From: Roseomonas sp. KE0001
GTDB taxonomy: Bacteria; Pseudomonadota; Alphaproteobacteria; Acetobacterales; Acetobacteraceae
Assembly (NCBI RefSeq): GCF_016107285.1
Contig: NZ_RCVQ01000005.1
Coordinates: 186,001 to 250,000 of the forward strand
DNA: 64,000 nt
Direction of reading: 5' to 3'
A model generated the notes under the pieces. It was not told where the DNA came from and made no database searches. It saw only the letters and a program-made list of their open reading frames with translations. Positions 34,139 through 43,464 of this stretch are shown here, piece by piece. Numbering within the stretch: the stretch's first letter is position 1; each line of letters opens with the position of its first letter. Position numbers and translations under genes: made by a program.

Positions 34139-35254
34139 ATGCCGGACGTCCTGCATGGCCTGGATGAAATGATACGGCTGCGGCAACGCTGGACCCGGCT
34201 GATGACAGGAAACTCGGAGGCGCCGCTCCGGGACCCGGCCGGCACCGAAGCCACGGCCGATCGTCTCACCGAGGTCACGGCCTTCGGCGGCAATCCCGGC
34301 GCCTTGCGGATGCTGCGCTTCCTGCCGCCGGACCTGCCCCGCGGCGCGCCCCTGGTCGTGGCCCTGCACGGATGCACCCAGAGCGCGGCCGGCTTCGACC
34401 ACGGCTGCGGCTGGTCCGACCTTGCCGGCCAGGTCGGCTTCGGCCTGCTGATGCCGGAGCAGCGGCGGGAGAACAACGGCAATCTCTGCTTCAACTGGTT
34501 CGAGCCCGAGGACACCCGGCGCGATTCGGGGGAGGCCCTCTCCATCCGACAGATGATCGGCTGGATGCTGGAGCATGACGGGCTGGATCCGCGGCGGGTC
34601 TTCATCGCGGGACTTTCCGCGGGCGGCGCGATGACCTCGGTCATGCTGGCCACCTACCCGGAGGTCTTCTCGGGCGGGGCGATCCTCGCCGGCCTGCCCT
34701 ATGGTGCGGCCAGCACGGTGCCCCAGGCTTTCGAGGCCATGTTCCAGGCACCGCAGCGCAGTGCCGGCGAGCGGGGCGACGCGGTGCGCGCCGCCTCGCG
34801 GCACCAGGGCCCCTGGCCCCGTGTCTCGGTCTGGCAGGGCGAGGCCGATGCCACGGTCCGCCCGGGCAATGCGGAGGAGGTGCTGAAGCAGTGGCTCGAT
34901 CTGCACGGGCTGGAGATCGGGCACCCCACCCTCCAGGAGGCGCGACCGGGCGAGACCTACCGCGCCTGGGGCAGGGGGGAGGACCGCCCGCTGGTGGAGA
35001 TCCACAGCATCCCCGCCATGGAGCATGGGGTGCCGCTGCATGCCGGGACGGGCGAGAGGCGCGCCGGCAGCGCCGGGCCCTTCCTGCTGGATGTCGGGCT
35101 CTCCTCGCCCCACGCCATCCTGGACTTCTGGGGGCTGGGAGAACCGCCGCAGCGGCGCTTCGCCGTCGATCGCAACGGCGAGGCGTGGGAGGTGCACGGC
35201 TTCAGCCCCGCCAGCCTGCTCGACAAGGCGCTCCGGATCGTCGGGCTGCGCTGA
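34139..35254 (+). CDS. PHB depolymerase family esterase
   Basis: A 371-aa alpha/beta hydrolase of the esterase PHB-depolymerase (LpqC) family. The oxyanion region is VVALHGCTQSAAGFDHG, the nucleophile elbow is GLSAGGAMTSVM, and the acid/His region includes WQGEADATV and PAMEHGVPLH. Family members cleave short polyhydroxyalkanoates, feruloyl or acetyl esters. There is no clear signal peptide (MPDVLHGLDEMIRLRQRW), suggesting an intracellular enzyme; export by another route cannot be excluded. The two palindromes upstream resemble PhaR sites, which supports, but does not prove, a link to polyester storage. Confidence 0.9.
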   Translation: MPDVLHGLDEMIRLRQRWTRLMTGNSEAPLRDPAGTEATADRLTEVTAFGGNPGALRMLRFLPPDLPRGAPLVVALHGCTQSAAGFDHGCGWSDLAGQVGFGLLMPEQRRENNGNLCFNWFEPEDTRRDSGEALSIRQMIGWMLEHDGLDPRRVFIAGLSAGGAMTSVMLATYPEVFSGGAILAGLPYGAASTVPQAFEAMFQAPQRSAGERGDAVRAASRHQGPWPRVSVWQGEADATVRPGNAEEVLKQWLDLHGLEIGHPTLQEARPGETYRAWGRGEDRPLVEIHSIPAMEHGVPLHAGTGERRAGSAGPFLLDVGLSSPHAILDFWGLGEPPQRRFAVDRNGEAWEVHGFSPASLLDKALRIVGLR

Positions 35255-35300
35255 GGCGGAACCCGATCCGATGGAAGGCCCGGCGCGGGCTCCGCCTCAG
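35251..35300. terminator. Bidirectional terminator with stops in its arms
   Basis: Perfect 10-bp arms CTGAGGCGGA and TCCGCCTCAG enclose an inner GCCCG-GCG-CGGGC stem (35278-35290). The left arm includes the TGA of the esterase and the right arm the TGA (minus strand) of the amidohydrolase. Confidence 0.65.
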
Positions 35301-36457
35301 CCGCGCAGGCTGCGCTCGACGATCCGTGCATAGAGCGAGGCGCCGTAGGGGATCGCCTCGTCGTTGAAGTTGTAGTGCGGATTGTGCGCCGCCGCCCCCG
35401 GGCCGTTGCCGACATGAATATAGGCGCCCGGCGCCTTCTCCAGCATGAAGCTGAAATCCTCCGAACCCATCACCGGGTCGCGGTCGCGCTTGACAGCCTC
35501 CTCGCCCACCAGCTCCGCGGCCGCATCGGCCAGCGCCGTCGTCGCCTCCGGGTCGTTGTTGAGGGGCGCGAAGATCAGCCGGAAGTCGAGCTCCGCCCGG
35601 GCGCCGAAGCCGGTCGCGACACCTTCCGCCACGCGGCGCATCGCGGCCTGGATCTGCTCGGCCACCTCCTGCCGGAAGAAGCGGGCGGTGCCGGAAAGCA
35701 CGGCGCTCTGCGGGATCACGTTGTAGGCATCGCCACCCGTCACCCGGGTGACGCTCACCACCGCCGTGTCGCGCGGGGAGAGGTTGCGCGCGACGATGGA
35801 TTGCAGCGCCGTCGCGATATGGCAGGCGGTCAGCACGGGATCGATGCTGGCTTCGGGACGCGCGCCGTGCGAGCCCTTGCCGTGCACGGTGATGTCGAAG
35901 AAGGCGCCGCCCGCCATGAAGGGGCCGGAACCGATCGCGTAGCGGCCGACATCCAGGCCGGTCGCGTTGTGCATGCCGTAGAGGGTGTCGCAGGGGAAGC
36001 GGTCCAGCAGCCCGTCCTGCAGCATCGCCAGAGCGCCGCCGCAGCCCTCCTCGCCCGGCTGGAAGATCAGGTTGACCGTGCCGTGGAAGTCGCGCGTCTC
36101 GGCCAGGTACTTCGCGGCACCCAGCAGCATGGCGGTGTGGCCGTCATGGCCGCAGGCATGCATGCGGCCCGGCGCCTCGCTGGCATAGGGCAGGCCGGTC
36201 AGTTCCTGCATCGGCAGGGCGTCCATGTCGGCGCGCAGCCCCACCGCCCGGTTCCCCTGCCCCGCCCGCAGCACGCCGACCACGCCGGTGCCGCCGACAC
36301 CGCGATGCACCTCGTCGACGCCATACTCCTCCAGCTTGCGCGCCACGATCTCCGCCGTGCGCCGCTCCTCCATACCCAGCTCCGGATGCCGGTGCAGATC
36401 CTGGCGGATGGCGGTCAACTCATCCTGATAGCGGCGGATATGGTCGAGTACGGGCAT
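35297..36457 (-). CDS. M20 family amidohydrolase (hippurate hydrolase-like)
   Basis: A 386-aa M20D metallo-amidohydrolase. The metal and catalytic residues are in LHRHPELGMEE, HACGHDGHTAMLLGAA and FQPGEEGCGGA, with the dimerisation-domain segment VHGKGSHGARPEASIDPV and the C-terminal GSEDFSFM. It hydrolyses N-acyl amino acids or small peptides in the cytoplasm. It lies 23 bp downstream of a peptide-type solute-binding protein gene in the same direction, so imported acyl-amino acids or peptides are a reasonable substrate guess. Length is normal for the family. Confidence 0.92.
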   Translation of the reverse strand: MPVLDHIRRYQDELTAIRQDLHRHPELGMEERRTAEIVARKLEEYGVDEVHRGVGGTGVVGVLRAGQGNRAVGLRADMDALPMQELTGLPYASEAPGRMHACGHDGHTAMLLGAAKYLAETRDFHGTVNLIFQPGEEGCGGALAMLQDGLLDRFPCDTLYGMHNATGLDVGRYAIGSGPFMAGGAFFDITVHGKGSHGARPEASIDPVLTACHIATALQSIVARNLSPRDTAVVSVTRVTGGDAYNVIPQSAVLSGTARFFRQEVAEQIQAAMRRVAEGVATGFGARAELDFRLIFAPLNNDPEATTALADAAAELVGEEAVKRDRDPVMGSEDFSFMLEKAPGAYIHVGNGPGAAAHNPHYNFNDEAIPYGASLYARIVERSLRG

Positions 36458-36480
36458 GGCGGGATTCCTGTGGCGCGAGG

Positions 36481-38073
36481 TCAGGCGCGCCGGATGTTCC
36501 AGAAGACGAAAAGGCCTTCGACCAGGTCGGTCAGATGACTGCGATAGGCCGTCTTGTAGAAGTACTGGCCGAGCGGCAGGAAGGGAACCTCACGCATCGT
36601 CACGGCCTGGATCTCCCTGGCGATGCCCTGCTGCGCGGCGAGGTCGGGCGCCTCCAGCCACGCTTCGCGCAGCTCCTCCAGGCGCGGGATGTCGGGCCAG
36701 CCGAAATAGCCGCGCGCGCCCCCGGCGCGCAGCACTTGCGTCACGACCGGATTGATCATGTCGAGCCCGGACCAGGTGGTGTTGAACATCGACCATCCGC
36801 CCTGGCCCGGCGGCGCCTTGCTGGCCCGGCGCTGCACCAGGGTGCCCCAGTCCATCACCTCGAACTGCACGTTCATGCCGAGGCGCTTCAGCAGGTCGTT
36901 GCAGACCTCGCCCAGCGCGGCCAGCACCGGCTGGTCCGACGGCGCCATCAGCACCACGCGCTCGCCGTTGTAGCCTCCCTCGGCCAGGGCCTTGCGGGAG
37001 CGCTCCAGCCCCGGCGGCGTACCGAAGACATCGAGCGAAGCGCGCGTCGCCATCGGCGTCTCGGGCGTGAAGACACCGACCGGCGCGCGCCACAGCGCCG
37101 GGTCGGTCCCGGCGGCGGCGATCATGAAGTCCTGCTGGTTGATGGCGCCCAGCACGGCGCGGCGCACCGCCGGCTTGTCGAAGGGCGGATGCAAATGGTT
37201 GAAGATGCCGGTGCCAAGCGTGCCGAGCGGTGTCGAGACCTGGGTGCGGATGTTGCGGTTGCGCTCCAGGATCGGCAGCAGGTCGTTGGTCGGGTTCTCC
37301 CACCAGTCCACCTCGCCATTCGTCAGGGCGGAGGTGGCGGTGCCGGGATCGGGCATGACGTGCCATTCCACCCGGTCGAAATGCACCCGCTTCGGCCCCG
37401 CCGCCCAGGACGGGGTGCCCGCCTCGCGCGGGCGGTATCGATCGAACCGCTCATAGACCACACGGGCGCCGACGACGCGCTCATCCGCCTTCCATCGGAA
37501 GGGCCCGGAGCCGACGATCTCGGTGACGGCGGTGCTGGCATCGGCGCTGGCCAGCCGCTCCGGCATGATCAGCGGGGCCGGCGGGCCGACCTTGGCCAGG
37601 GTGTCGAGCATGGCGCCATAGGGGCGCTTGAGCCGGATGACGAAGCTGCGGTCGTCGGGCGCCGACATCTCGTCGGTGCGCGCCATCAGCGCCTGGCCGA
37701 GCGAATCCCGCTGCGCCCAGCGCCGGATCGAGGCGATGCAGTCGCGGCCGCGCACCGGCTCGCCATCGTGGAACAGCAGCCCCTCGCGCAGGCGGAAGGT
37801 CCAGCGGCGCCCGTCCTCCTCGACGCTGTGCCCCTCGACCATCTGCGGCTGCGGGCGCAGCTGCGCGTCGAGCCCGTAGAGCTGGTCGTAGATCATCAGC
37901 CCGTGCGTGCGGGTGATATAGGCGGTGGTCAGCACCGGATCGGTGACCGTCAGGTCGGCCTGGGGAACATATCTCAGCAACCGCGCCGAGGCGGGCTGGC
38001 TCAAGGCCGGGCGCGGCAGGGAGGCCGCGACGGCGGTGGCTGCGGCACCGGCGAGAAGGCTGCGACGGTCCAT
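36481..38073 (-). CDS. Family 5 (peptide-type) ABC solute-binding protein, orphan
   Basis: A 530-aa periplasmic receptor. The N-terminus MDRRSLLAGAAATAVAASLP is a Tat-type signal ending near PALSQ. The SBP_bac_5 fold is recognised by WTFRLREGLLFHDGEPVRG, GSGPFRWKA, and RRAVLGAINQQDFM. It captures oligopeptides, opines or similar compounds for an ABC permease. No permease or ATPase gene adjoins it; the nearest sets lacking parts are at 6771-10670 and 50589-54009. The start at 38073 is fixed by the signal peptide. An M20 amidohydrolase follows in the same direction. Confidence 0.92.
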   Translation of the reverse strand: MDRRSLLAGAAATAVAASLPRPALSQPASARLLRYVPQADLTVTDPVLTTAYITRTHGLMIYDQLYGLDAQLRPQPQMVEGHSVEEDGRRWTFRLREGLLFHDGEPVRGRDCIASIRRWAQRDSLGQALMARTDEMSAPDDRSFVIRLKRPYGAMLDTLAKVGPPAPLIMPERLASADASTAVTEIVGSGPFRWKADERVVGARVVYERFDRYRPREAGTPSWAAGPKRVHFDRVEWHVMPDPGTATSALTNGEVDWWENPTNDLLPILERNRNIRTQVSTPLGTLGTGIFNHLHPPFDKPAVRRAVLGAINQQDFMIAAAGTDPALWRAPVGVFTPETPMATRASLDVFGTPPGLERSRKALAEGGYNGERVVLMAPSDQPVLAALGEVCNDLLKRLGMNVQFEVMDWGTLVQRRASKAPPGQGGWSMFNTTWSGLDMINPVVTQVLRAGGARGYFGWPDIPRLEELREAWLEAPDLAAQQGIAREIQAVTMREVPFLPLGQYFYKTAYRSHLTDLVEGLFVFWNIRRA

Positions 38074-38225
38074 GAAGGCTCCTGTCTCCGGGGGCGGTCG
38101 GCCCGAGGGGCCGGGGCCGCCAGGAAACACCCTGCCGGCCCGCCCGACAAGGCGGAGGTCCTCGACAGGCCGCCGATCCCCTGGCTTGCTGCGCCCGGAC
38201 GACCCCGCCGGAAGGAGCCGATGCC

Positions 38226-38840
38226 ATGGACGACACCTACTTCTACGACCCGCGCCAGGGCCACGGCCTGCCGCACGACCCATTCAAGGCGATCCTGGCG
38301 CCGCGGCCGATCGGCTGGATCAGCACGGTCGATGCCGAGGGCCGGGTCAATCTCGCCCCCTACAGCTTCTTCAACGGCTTCCACACCAATCCGCCGGTGG
38401 TGGCCTTCGGTAGCGAGGGCCGCAAGGACAGCCTCCGCAATGTCGAGGCCACCGGCGAGTTCGTCTGCAACTTCGCCAGCCGTGCCCTGGCCGGGGCGAT
38501 GAACGAGACCTGCGCCCCCCTGCCGCCCGGCGAGAACGAGATGATCCGCGCCGGGCTGGAGGCCGCGCCCTCGAGCCAGGTGGCCCCGCCACGCGTCGCC
38601 CTCGCCCCGGCGGCGCTGGAATGCAAGCTGCTGCAGGTGCTGCAGCTGCGGGATGTCGAGGGCCGCCTGCTCGACGGCTTCATGGCGATCGGTCAGGTGG
38701 TGGGCGTGCATATCCGCCGGGAGTACCTCCGGGACGGCCGGTTCGACACGGCCGCCGCGCAGCCGGTCGCCCGTTGCGGCTATCGCGGCGACTATGCCGA
38801 GGTCACGCATCTCTTCGAGATGCTGCGACCGACCGCCTGA
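38226..38840 (+). CDS. Flavin reductase-like (FMN-binding split barrel) protein
   Basis: A 204-aa FMN-binding split-barrel protein of the flavin-reductase-like group. Landmarks are LAPRPIGWISTVDAEGRVNLAPYSFFN, which forms the flavin site, and ATGEFVCNFAS. Relatives either reduce free flavin for a monooxygenase or carry out unknown flavin-dependent steps. AAGGAG lies eight bases before the ATG. It stands alone, divergent from the peptide-binding protein and convergent with the alpha-glucosidase, with no monooxygenase nearby. Confidence 0.87.
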   Translation: MDDTYFYDPRQGHGLPHDPFKAILAPRPIGWISTVDAEGRVNLAPYSFFNGFHTNPPVVAFGSEGRKDSLRNVEATGEFVCNFASRALAGAMNETCAPLPPGENEMIRAGLEAAPSSQVAPPRVALAPAALECKLLQVLQLRDVEGRLLDGFMAIGQVVGVHIRREYLRDGRFDTAAAQPVARCGYRGDYAEVTHLFEMLRPTA

Positions 38841-38863
38841 GCCGACGCGGGCTGAGCCGACCT

Positions 38864-40537
38864 TCAGGCGCGGATCAGGCGCGCCGCCCGCCGCGGCACG
38901 GTCCGGTCGCTGGTCTCCAGCTCCGCCAGCACCACGCCGAAGGGCGCCAGCAGGGCGGTATCGCCCTGGATGCGGCCACCGAGGCCCGCCGCCTCCGGCA
39001 GCATCCTCGCCCCGCCCGGCATCGGCAGCACCGTCAAGGCGGCTTCGCCGGAGAGGTTGAACAGGGCCAGGATGCGCTGCCCGGCATAGTCCCGCACCAG
39101 CCCCGCCAGGGGCCGCGGCAGGTCGAGCGGCCGCAGGCTGCCGCGCACCAGCGCCGGATGCGCGCGGCGCAGGCGCAGCAGGCGCCGCCAGACCCGCAGA
39201 AGGCTGCCCTCCTCGGCCTCCTGCCGGTCGACCGCCAGGGCATGGTGCCCGGCCGGCACCGGCAGCCAGGGCTGGCCGGTGGTGAAGCCGGCCTGCGGCG
39301 CCGCCGCCCGCCAGGGCATGGGCGTGCGGCTGCCGTCGCGGCCACGGAATTCCGGCCAGTAGCACAGTCCGAAGGGGTCGCGGAGCTGCTCCAGGGTCAG
39401 CTCCGCCTCGGTCAGGCCCAGCTCCTCGCCCTGGTAGAGGCAGACACTGCCGCGCAGGGACAGCAGCAGCGCGGCGAGCAGCCGGGCGAAGCGCGGATCG
39501 GGTGCCGCCGGCCGGTCGGGATTCCAGCGGCTGACGGCGCGCTCGACATCGTGGTTGGAGAAGGACCAGCAGGGCCAGCCCTCCTCACCTTCCCCCGCCG
39601 ATTCGCGCAGCAGGTCGCGCACCGTCGCGTGGTCGAAGCCGCCGCGCAGCGGGCGCAGCGTATAGGCCATGTGGAGATGGTCCTCGCCCGCGCTGTAGCG
39701 GCGGACGCGGGCGAAGGCGCCGTCCTGGCTGGAGACCTCGCCCAGCGTCGTGGTGCCGGGATAGCGGTCGGTCAGGGCGCGGATGCGGCGCAGGATCGGC
39801 ATGATGGATGCATCCATCATGTCGTGCCGGTGCTCCTGCAGGCCGAAGAGCTTGGCGGGCACCTGTCCGTCGGCGGGGGGCCGGGCGGGGTTGCCGCGCA
39901 GCGCCGGGTCGTGCGCCAGGAAGTCGATGGCATCGAGACGGAAGCCGTCCACCCCGCGCCGGAGCCAGAACTCACCCACCGCCAGCACCGCCTCGAGCGC
40001 CGCCGGATTGGCCAGATTGAGGGCGGGCTGGGAGGAGAGGAAGTGATGCAGGTAGTACTGCCGTCGCCGCGGTTCCCAGCTCCAGGCGGCGCCGCCGAAC
40101 ACGCTCAGCCAGTTGTTGGGCGGGGTGCCGTCGGGGCTCGGATCGGCCCAGACATACCAGTCCGCCTCCGGCGCGTCGCGGCGCGCGCGGCTGCGCTGGA
40201 ACCAGGGATGCTGGTCCGAGGTATGGCCGCCCACCAGATCCAGCAGCACCTTCAGCCCGCGCGCATGGGCCTGGCGCAGCAGCTCGTCGAAATCCGCCAG
40301 CGTGCCGAACTGCGGATCGACGGCCAGATGGTCGGCGATGTCATAGCCGAAATCCCGCCCCGGCGAGGCGTAGAAGGGGCAGATCCAGACCGCGTCCACA
40401 CCCAGGCGGGCGATATGGTCCAGCCGGGCGGTGATGCCCGGCAGGTCGCCCACCCCGTCGCCGTTGCTGTCGGCGAAGCTGCGCGGATAGACCTGATAGA
40501 GAACCGCGCCACGCCACCAGTCCGCGCCTGCGACCAT
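38864..40537 (-). CDS. GH13 alpha-glucosidase
   Basis: A 557-aa alpha-amylase-family enzyme. The barrel starts with WWRGAVLYQVYPRSFADSNG, the calcium/substrate loop is GDGVGDLPGI, the nucleophile is Asp202 in GFRLDAIDF, the acid/base Glu267 is in TLGEVSS, and the transition-state Asp330 is in SNHDVERA. The pattern is that of oligo-1,6-glucosidase/alpha-glucosidase, which releases glucose from maltose, sucrose-like or isomalto-oligosaccharides. There is no signal peptide, so it acts in the cytoplasm. ATG 40537 (with GGAG seven bases upstream) is preferred over an in-frame GTG at 40549. A glucokinase is encoded elsewhere in the window, but no sugar transporter is adjacent. Confidence 0.92.
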   Translation of the reverse strand: MVAGADWWRGAVLYQVYPRSFADSNGDGVGDLPGITARLDHIARLGVDAVWICPFYASPGRDFGYDIADHLAVDPQFGTLADFDELLRQAHARGLKVLLDLVGGHTSDQHPWFQRSRARRDAPEADWYVWADPSPDGTPPNNWLSVFGGAAWSWEPRRRQYYLHHFLSSQPALNLANPAALEAVLAVGEFWLRRGVDGFRLDAIDFLAHDPALRGNPARPPADGQVPAKLFGLQEHRHDMMDASIMPILRRIRALTDRYPGTTTLGEVSSQDGAFARVRRYSAGEDHLHMAYTLRPLRGGFDHATVRDLLRESAGEGEEGWPCWSFSNHDVERAVSRWNPDRPAAPDPRFARLLAALLLSLRGSVCLYQGEELGLTEAELTLEQLRDPFGLCYWPEFRGRDGSRTPMPWRAAAPQAGFTTGQPWLPVPAGHHALAVDRQEAEEGSLLRVWRRLLRLRRAHPALVRGSLRPLDLPRPLAGLVRDYAGQRILALFNLSGEAALTVLPMPGGARMLPEAAGLGGRIQGDTALLAPFGVVLAELETSDRTVPRRAARLIRA

Positions 40538-40694
40538 TGCCTGCTCCACTTCCTGTCCGGCGGCGCCCTGGCTCGCCCAGCATCACTCGCGATTTCGTGA
40601 TGACAGGCGTAACACAGGATCAACCGACGTGCAGAAGGGATCAGCGCCTCGCGGCAGAGATGTGCCCGGACTGTGGCTTGGCTGTGACAGGCGC

Positions 40695-40717
40695 GGGGGC
40701 ACGGTGTCCGCGCCCCC
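40695..40717 (-). terminator. Possible terminator of the DapA-family gene
   Basis: A GGGGGC/GCCCCC stem with an 11-base loop just behind the stop of the gene that ends at 40726. No T-run follows. Confidence 0.35.
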
Positions 40718-40725
40718 CTTTGGGC

Positions 40726-41667
40726 TCAGACCGGGACCAGCTTGCCGGCGCGCGCATCCGTCCGGGCGAGGCGGGCCAGGAGATACTCGACCTCGGCCTT
40801 CGCCTTCGGGCTGATCGGCGCGCCGGGCTTGCGCTGCGCGTCGGAGGCGATGATGCCGCGCCGCGCCATCAGATACTTGCGGATGCCGAGGCCGACGCCG
40901 GGCTGCTGCTCGTAGCGCAGCAGCGGCAGGTGGGCGTCGAACAGGTCATGCGCCGCGTCGCGCTGGCCCTCGGCCTGCAGCCGCACCAGATCGACCAGCA
41001 TGTCGGGGAAGGCGTAGCCGGTCATGGCGCCGTCGGCGCCGCGCTCCACCTCGAAGTCGAGGAACATCCCGCCATTGCCGCAGAGGATCGAGACCGGACG
41101 CATCGAGCCGTCCGCCTGGAAGCCCCGCAGCGTCGAGATCTTCTCGAGGCCCGGCCAGTCCTCGTGCTTCAGCATGACGCAGGAGGGATTGTCCTGCACG
41201 ATGCGGCGGATCACGCCGGGCGTCATCACCACCGAGAAGGTCAGGGGGAAGTCCTGGATGACGAAGGGGACGTCCTCGCCGATCGCCTCCACCGCCTGGC
41301 GGTAGTAGGTGACGATCTGGTCGTCGGTCCGCAGCGTGTTGGGAGGCGCGATCATCACCCCGGCGGCGCCGGCATCCATCGCGCCGCGCGCCAGGCCCCG
41401 CATCGCCGCGAAGCCGGGCGCGGAGACGCCGACGATCACCGGCAGGCCCTCGGCGCGCCGCACGAAGCGGGTGGCCAGTTCCAGCCCCTCGGCGCCGTCC
41501 AGCTTCGGCGCCTCGCCCATCACGCCGAGCACCGTCATGCCGGTGCTGCCGACCTCGCGATAGAAGTCGGTCATGCGGTCCACGGAGGCATAGTCGATGC
41601 GGCCCCCGGCATCGAAGGGCGTGGGCGCGATGGGATAGACGCCCCGTGCGGTGTGATCGAGCGGCAT
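40726..41667 (-). CDS. DapA-family (dihydrodipicolinate synthase-like) aldolase
   Basis: A 313-aa class I aldolase-fold protein. The Schiff-base lysine is present (VMLKHED, Lys167). Two features of true DHDPS are missing: the paired Thr motif GTTGE reads LGVMGE here, and the catalytic Tyr133 position is Gln138 (FVIQDFP). So it is not the lysine-pathway enzyme but one of the many DapA-like aldolases or dehydratases acting on sugar acids or other 2-oxo acids. It is divergent from the P1 peptidase gene. The start at 41667 fits the conserved GVYPIAPTPF. Confidence 0.85.
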   Translation of the reverse strand: MPLDHTARGVYPIAPTPFDAGGRIDYASVDRMTDFYREVGSTGMTVLGVMGEAPKLDGAEGLELATRFVRRAEGLPVIVGVSAPGFAAMRGLARGAMDAGAAGVMIAPPNTLRTDDQIVTYYRQAVEAIGEDVPFVIQDFPLTFSVVMTPGVIRRIVQDNPSCVMLKHEDWPGLEKISTLRGFQADGSMRPVSILCGNGGMFLDFEVERGADGAMTGYAFPDMLVDLVRLQAEGQRDAAHDLFDAHLPLLRYEQQPGVGLGIRKYLMARRGIIASDAQRKPGAPISPKAKAEVEYLLARLARTDARAGKLVPV

Positions 41668-41797
41668 GATGAATCCTCCGGCCTATGCTCGCCCTGCTTT
41701 AGCGAAGAAGCCGCGCGCCGCAAACCGCTCAAGCCAGGGTTCCGGCAGGCCTGCGCGCCGGCTTGGCGAGGCGGGTGGCCTCGGGCATCCTCGCCGC

Positions 41798-42793
41798 ATG
41801 TGCGCCCTGAACCTGCTGACCGACATCCCGGGCGTGAGCGTCGGCCATGCCACCGACCTGCGCCTCGGCTCCGGCGTCACCGCCATCCTGTTCGACGAGC
41901 CGGCGGTCGCCGCGGCCCGCGTCTCCGGCGGCGCGCCCGGCTCGCGCGACGTGGCGCTGCTGAGCACGGAGGCCTCGATGGAGCGGGTGGACGGCTTCGT
42001 CCTCTCCGGCGGCTCGACCTTCGGGCTGGACGCGGCGGGCGGCGTGCAGGCGGCGCTGCGCGAGGCCGGGCGTGGCCAGCGCTTCGCCGGCGCCCTCATC
42101 CCGCTGGCGCCGCAGGCCATCCTCTTCGACCTCGTCAATGGCGGCGACAAGGACTGGGGCCGGCTCAGCCCCTATCTGGAGATGGGCTACCAGGCGGCGC
42201 GCGCGGCGCGGCCCGGCGCCTTCGCGCTGGGCACGGTGGGAGCCGGCACCGGCGCGACCACGGCCACCGTCAAGGGCGGGCTCGGCTCGGCCAGCGCCCT
42301 CGCGCCCGACGGCACACGGGTCGGCGCCATCGTCGCGGTGAACGCAGTGGGCAATCCGCTGGTGGGCGACGGCCCCTGGTTCTGGGCCGCGCCCTTCGAG
42401 CAGGGTGACGAGTTCGGCGGGCTGGGCCTGCCGCCGCGCCTCTCCCCGGGCCAGCTGGCGCCACGGCTGAAGGGCGGCACCGGCACGGCCACGACCATCG
42501 GCGCCATCGTCACCGATGCCACGCTCACCAAGGCGCAGCTGCACCGGCTGGCCGTCATGGCGGATGACGGGCTGGCGCGCGCCCTGCTGCCGGCCCATGG
42601 GCCGAATGACGGCGACACGGTCTTCGCGGCCGCCACGGGGGCGCGCCCGGCGGGCAATCTCACCGTGCTGGGCCAGGTGGCGACGGCGGTGATGGCCCGC
42701 GCCATCGCCCGCGGCGTCCATGCCGCCGCCGCCCTGCCCTATCCCGGCGCCCTGCCGGCCTGGGCGGACAGGTTCGCCGGGCATGGGCGCTGA
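41798..42793 (+). CDS. P1 family peptidase (DmpA/beta-aminopeptidase type)
   Basis: A 331-aa Ntn-like hydrolase precursor. Recognised by LTDIPGVSVGHATD at the N-terminus, VLSGGSTFGLDAAGGV, and the C-terminal NDGDTVFAAATG, a segment conserved in P1 peptidases and possibly holding the self-cleavage nucleophile. Family members cleave their own chain into two subunits and then remove D-, L- or beta-amino acids from peptides. The ATG at 41798 sits just ahead of the conserved start; the frame is open for 44 codons more without similarity. No signal peptide. Confidence 0.9.
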   Translation: MCALNLLTDIPGVSVGHATDLRLGSGVTAILFDEPAVAAARVSGGAPGSRDVALLSTEASMERVDGFVLSGGSTFGLDAAGGVQAALREAGRGQRFAGALIPLAPQAILFDLVNGGDKDWGRLSPYLEMGYQAARAARPGAFALGTVGAGTGATTATVKGGLGSASALAPDGTRVGAIVAVNAVGNPLVGDGPWFWAAPFEQGDEFGGLGLPPRLSPGQLAPRLKGGTGTATTIGAIVTDATLTKAQLHRLAVMADDGLARALLPAHGPNDGDTVFAAATGARPAGNLTVLGQVATAVMARAIARGVHAAAALPYPGALPAWADRFAGHGR

Positions 42794-42801
42794 GGGCCGG
42801 C

Positions 42802-43464
42802 TCAGCCGGCGGTGAGCGTCGCGAGCAGGGTCCGGGCCAGCGCCGCCTCCTCCTGGTTCACCCCGTGGAAGCCGCCGGGATAGAGGCGCGTGGTCACGGC
42901 GGCGCCCAGGCCCCGCAGATGCGCCTCCGTCTCCAGCACCCGGCGCTCCGGGATATGCGGATCGAGCCGGCTGCAGCCGAGCAGGACCGGCATTCCGGCC
43001 AGCACCTCCTCGCTCGGCACCGGGCCGAGCCGGTCGCCGATCAGCCCGCCGCTGAAGCCGATGGCGGCGCCGAGCGGGGCCCGGCGGCGGGCGAGGAATT
43101 CCAGCGCCAGGCAGGCTCCCTGGGAGAAGCCCAGGACCGCCACCTTCTCCGGTGGCAGGCCCGTCCGCGGCAGCACGTCCGCCAGGACCGAGAGCGCCGA
43201 GGAGAGCCAGGGCTCGTTGCGCGCCGTGGGCTCGATGAAGCGGTGGGGATACCAGCTGTGGCCCGCCGCCTCCGGCGCCAGCAGCGCCATGCCCGGCGGC
43301 GCCAGCTCCCGCCCCAATGCCAGCATGTCCTCCGGCCCGCCGCCGCGCCCGTGCACCAGGATCAGCGCCGCGGCGGCGCTGGCCAGGGGAGCTCCGGCCA
43401 GAGCCACCGGCCGGTTGGCATGCGGCCCCGTGCCGCCGGCCAGCAGCCCCGTCCCGCCGCTCAT
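42802..43464 (-). CDS. Phospholipase/carboxylesterase-type hydrolase (MhqD-like)
   Basis: A 220-aa alpha/beta hydrolase. The oxyanion segment is [15 protein letters not shown], the nucleophile is Ser in [13 protein letters not shown], and the Asp/His are in CSRLDPHIP and GGFHGVNQ. It belongs to the same family as MhqD of Bacillus, a hydrolase induced by quinones. Its start overlaps the stop of the ring-cleaving dioxygenase gene by ATGA, and WrbA lies upstream of that, so the set resembles a quinone detoxification module. The Gly-rich first 20 residues may not be part of the fold. Confidence 0.87.
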   Translation of the reverse strand: MSGGTGLLAGGTGPHANRPVALAGAPLASAAAALILVHGRGGGPEDMLALGRELAPPGMALLAPEAAGHSWYPHRFIEPTARNEPWLSSALSVLADVLPRTGLPPEKVAVLGFSQGACLALEFLARRRAPLGAAIGFSGGLIGDRLGPVPSEEVLAGMPVLLGCSRLDPHIPERRVLETEAHLRGLGAAVTTRLYPGGFHGVNQEEAALARTLLATLTAG

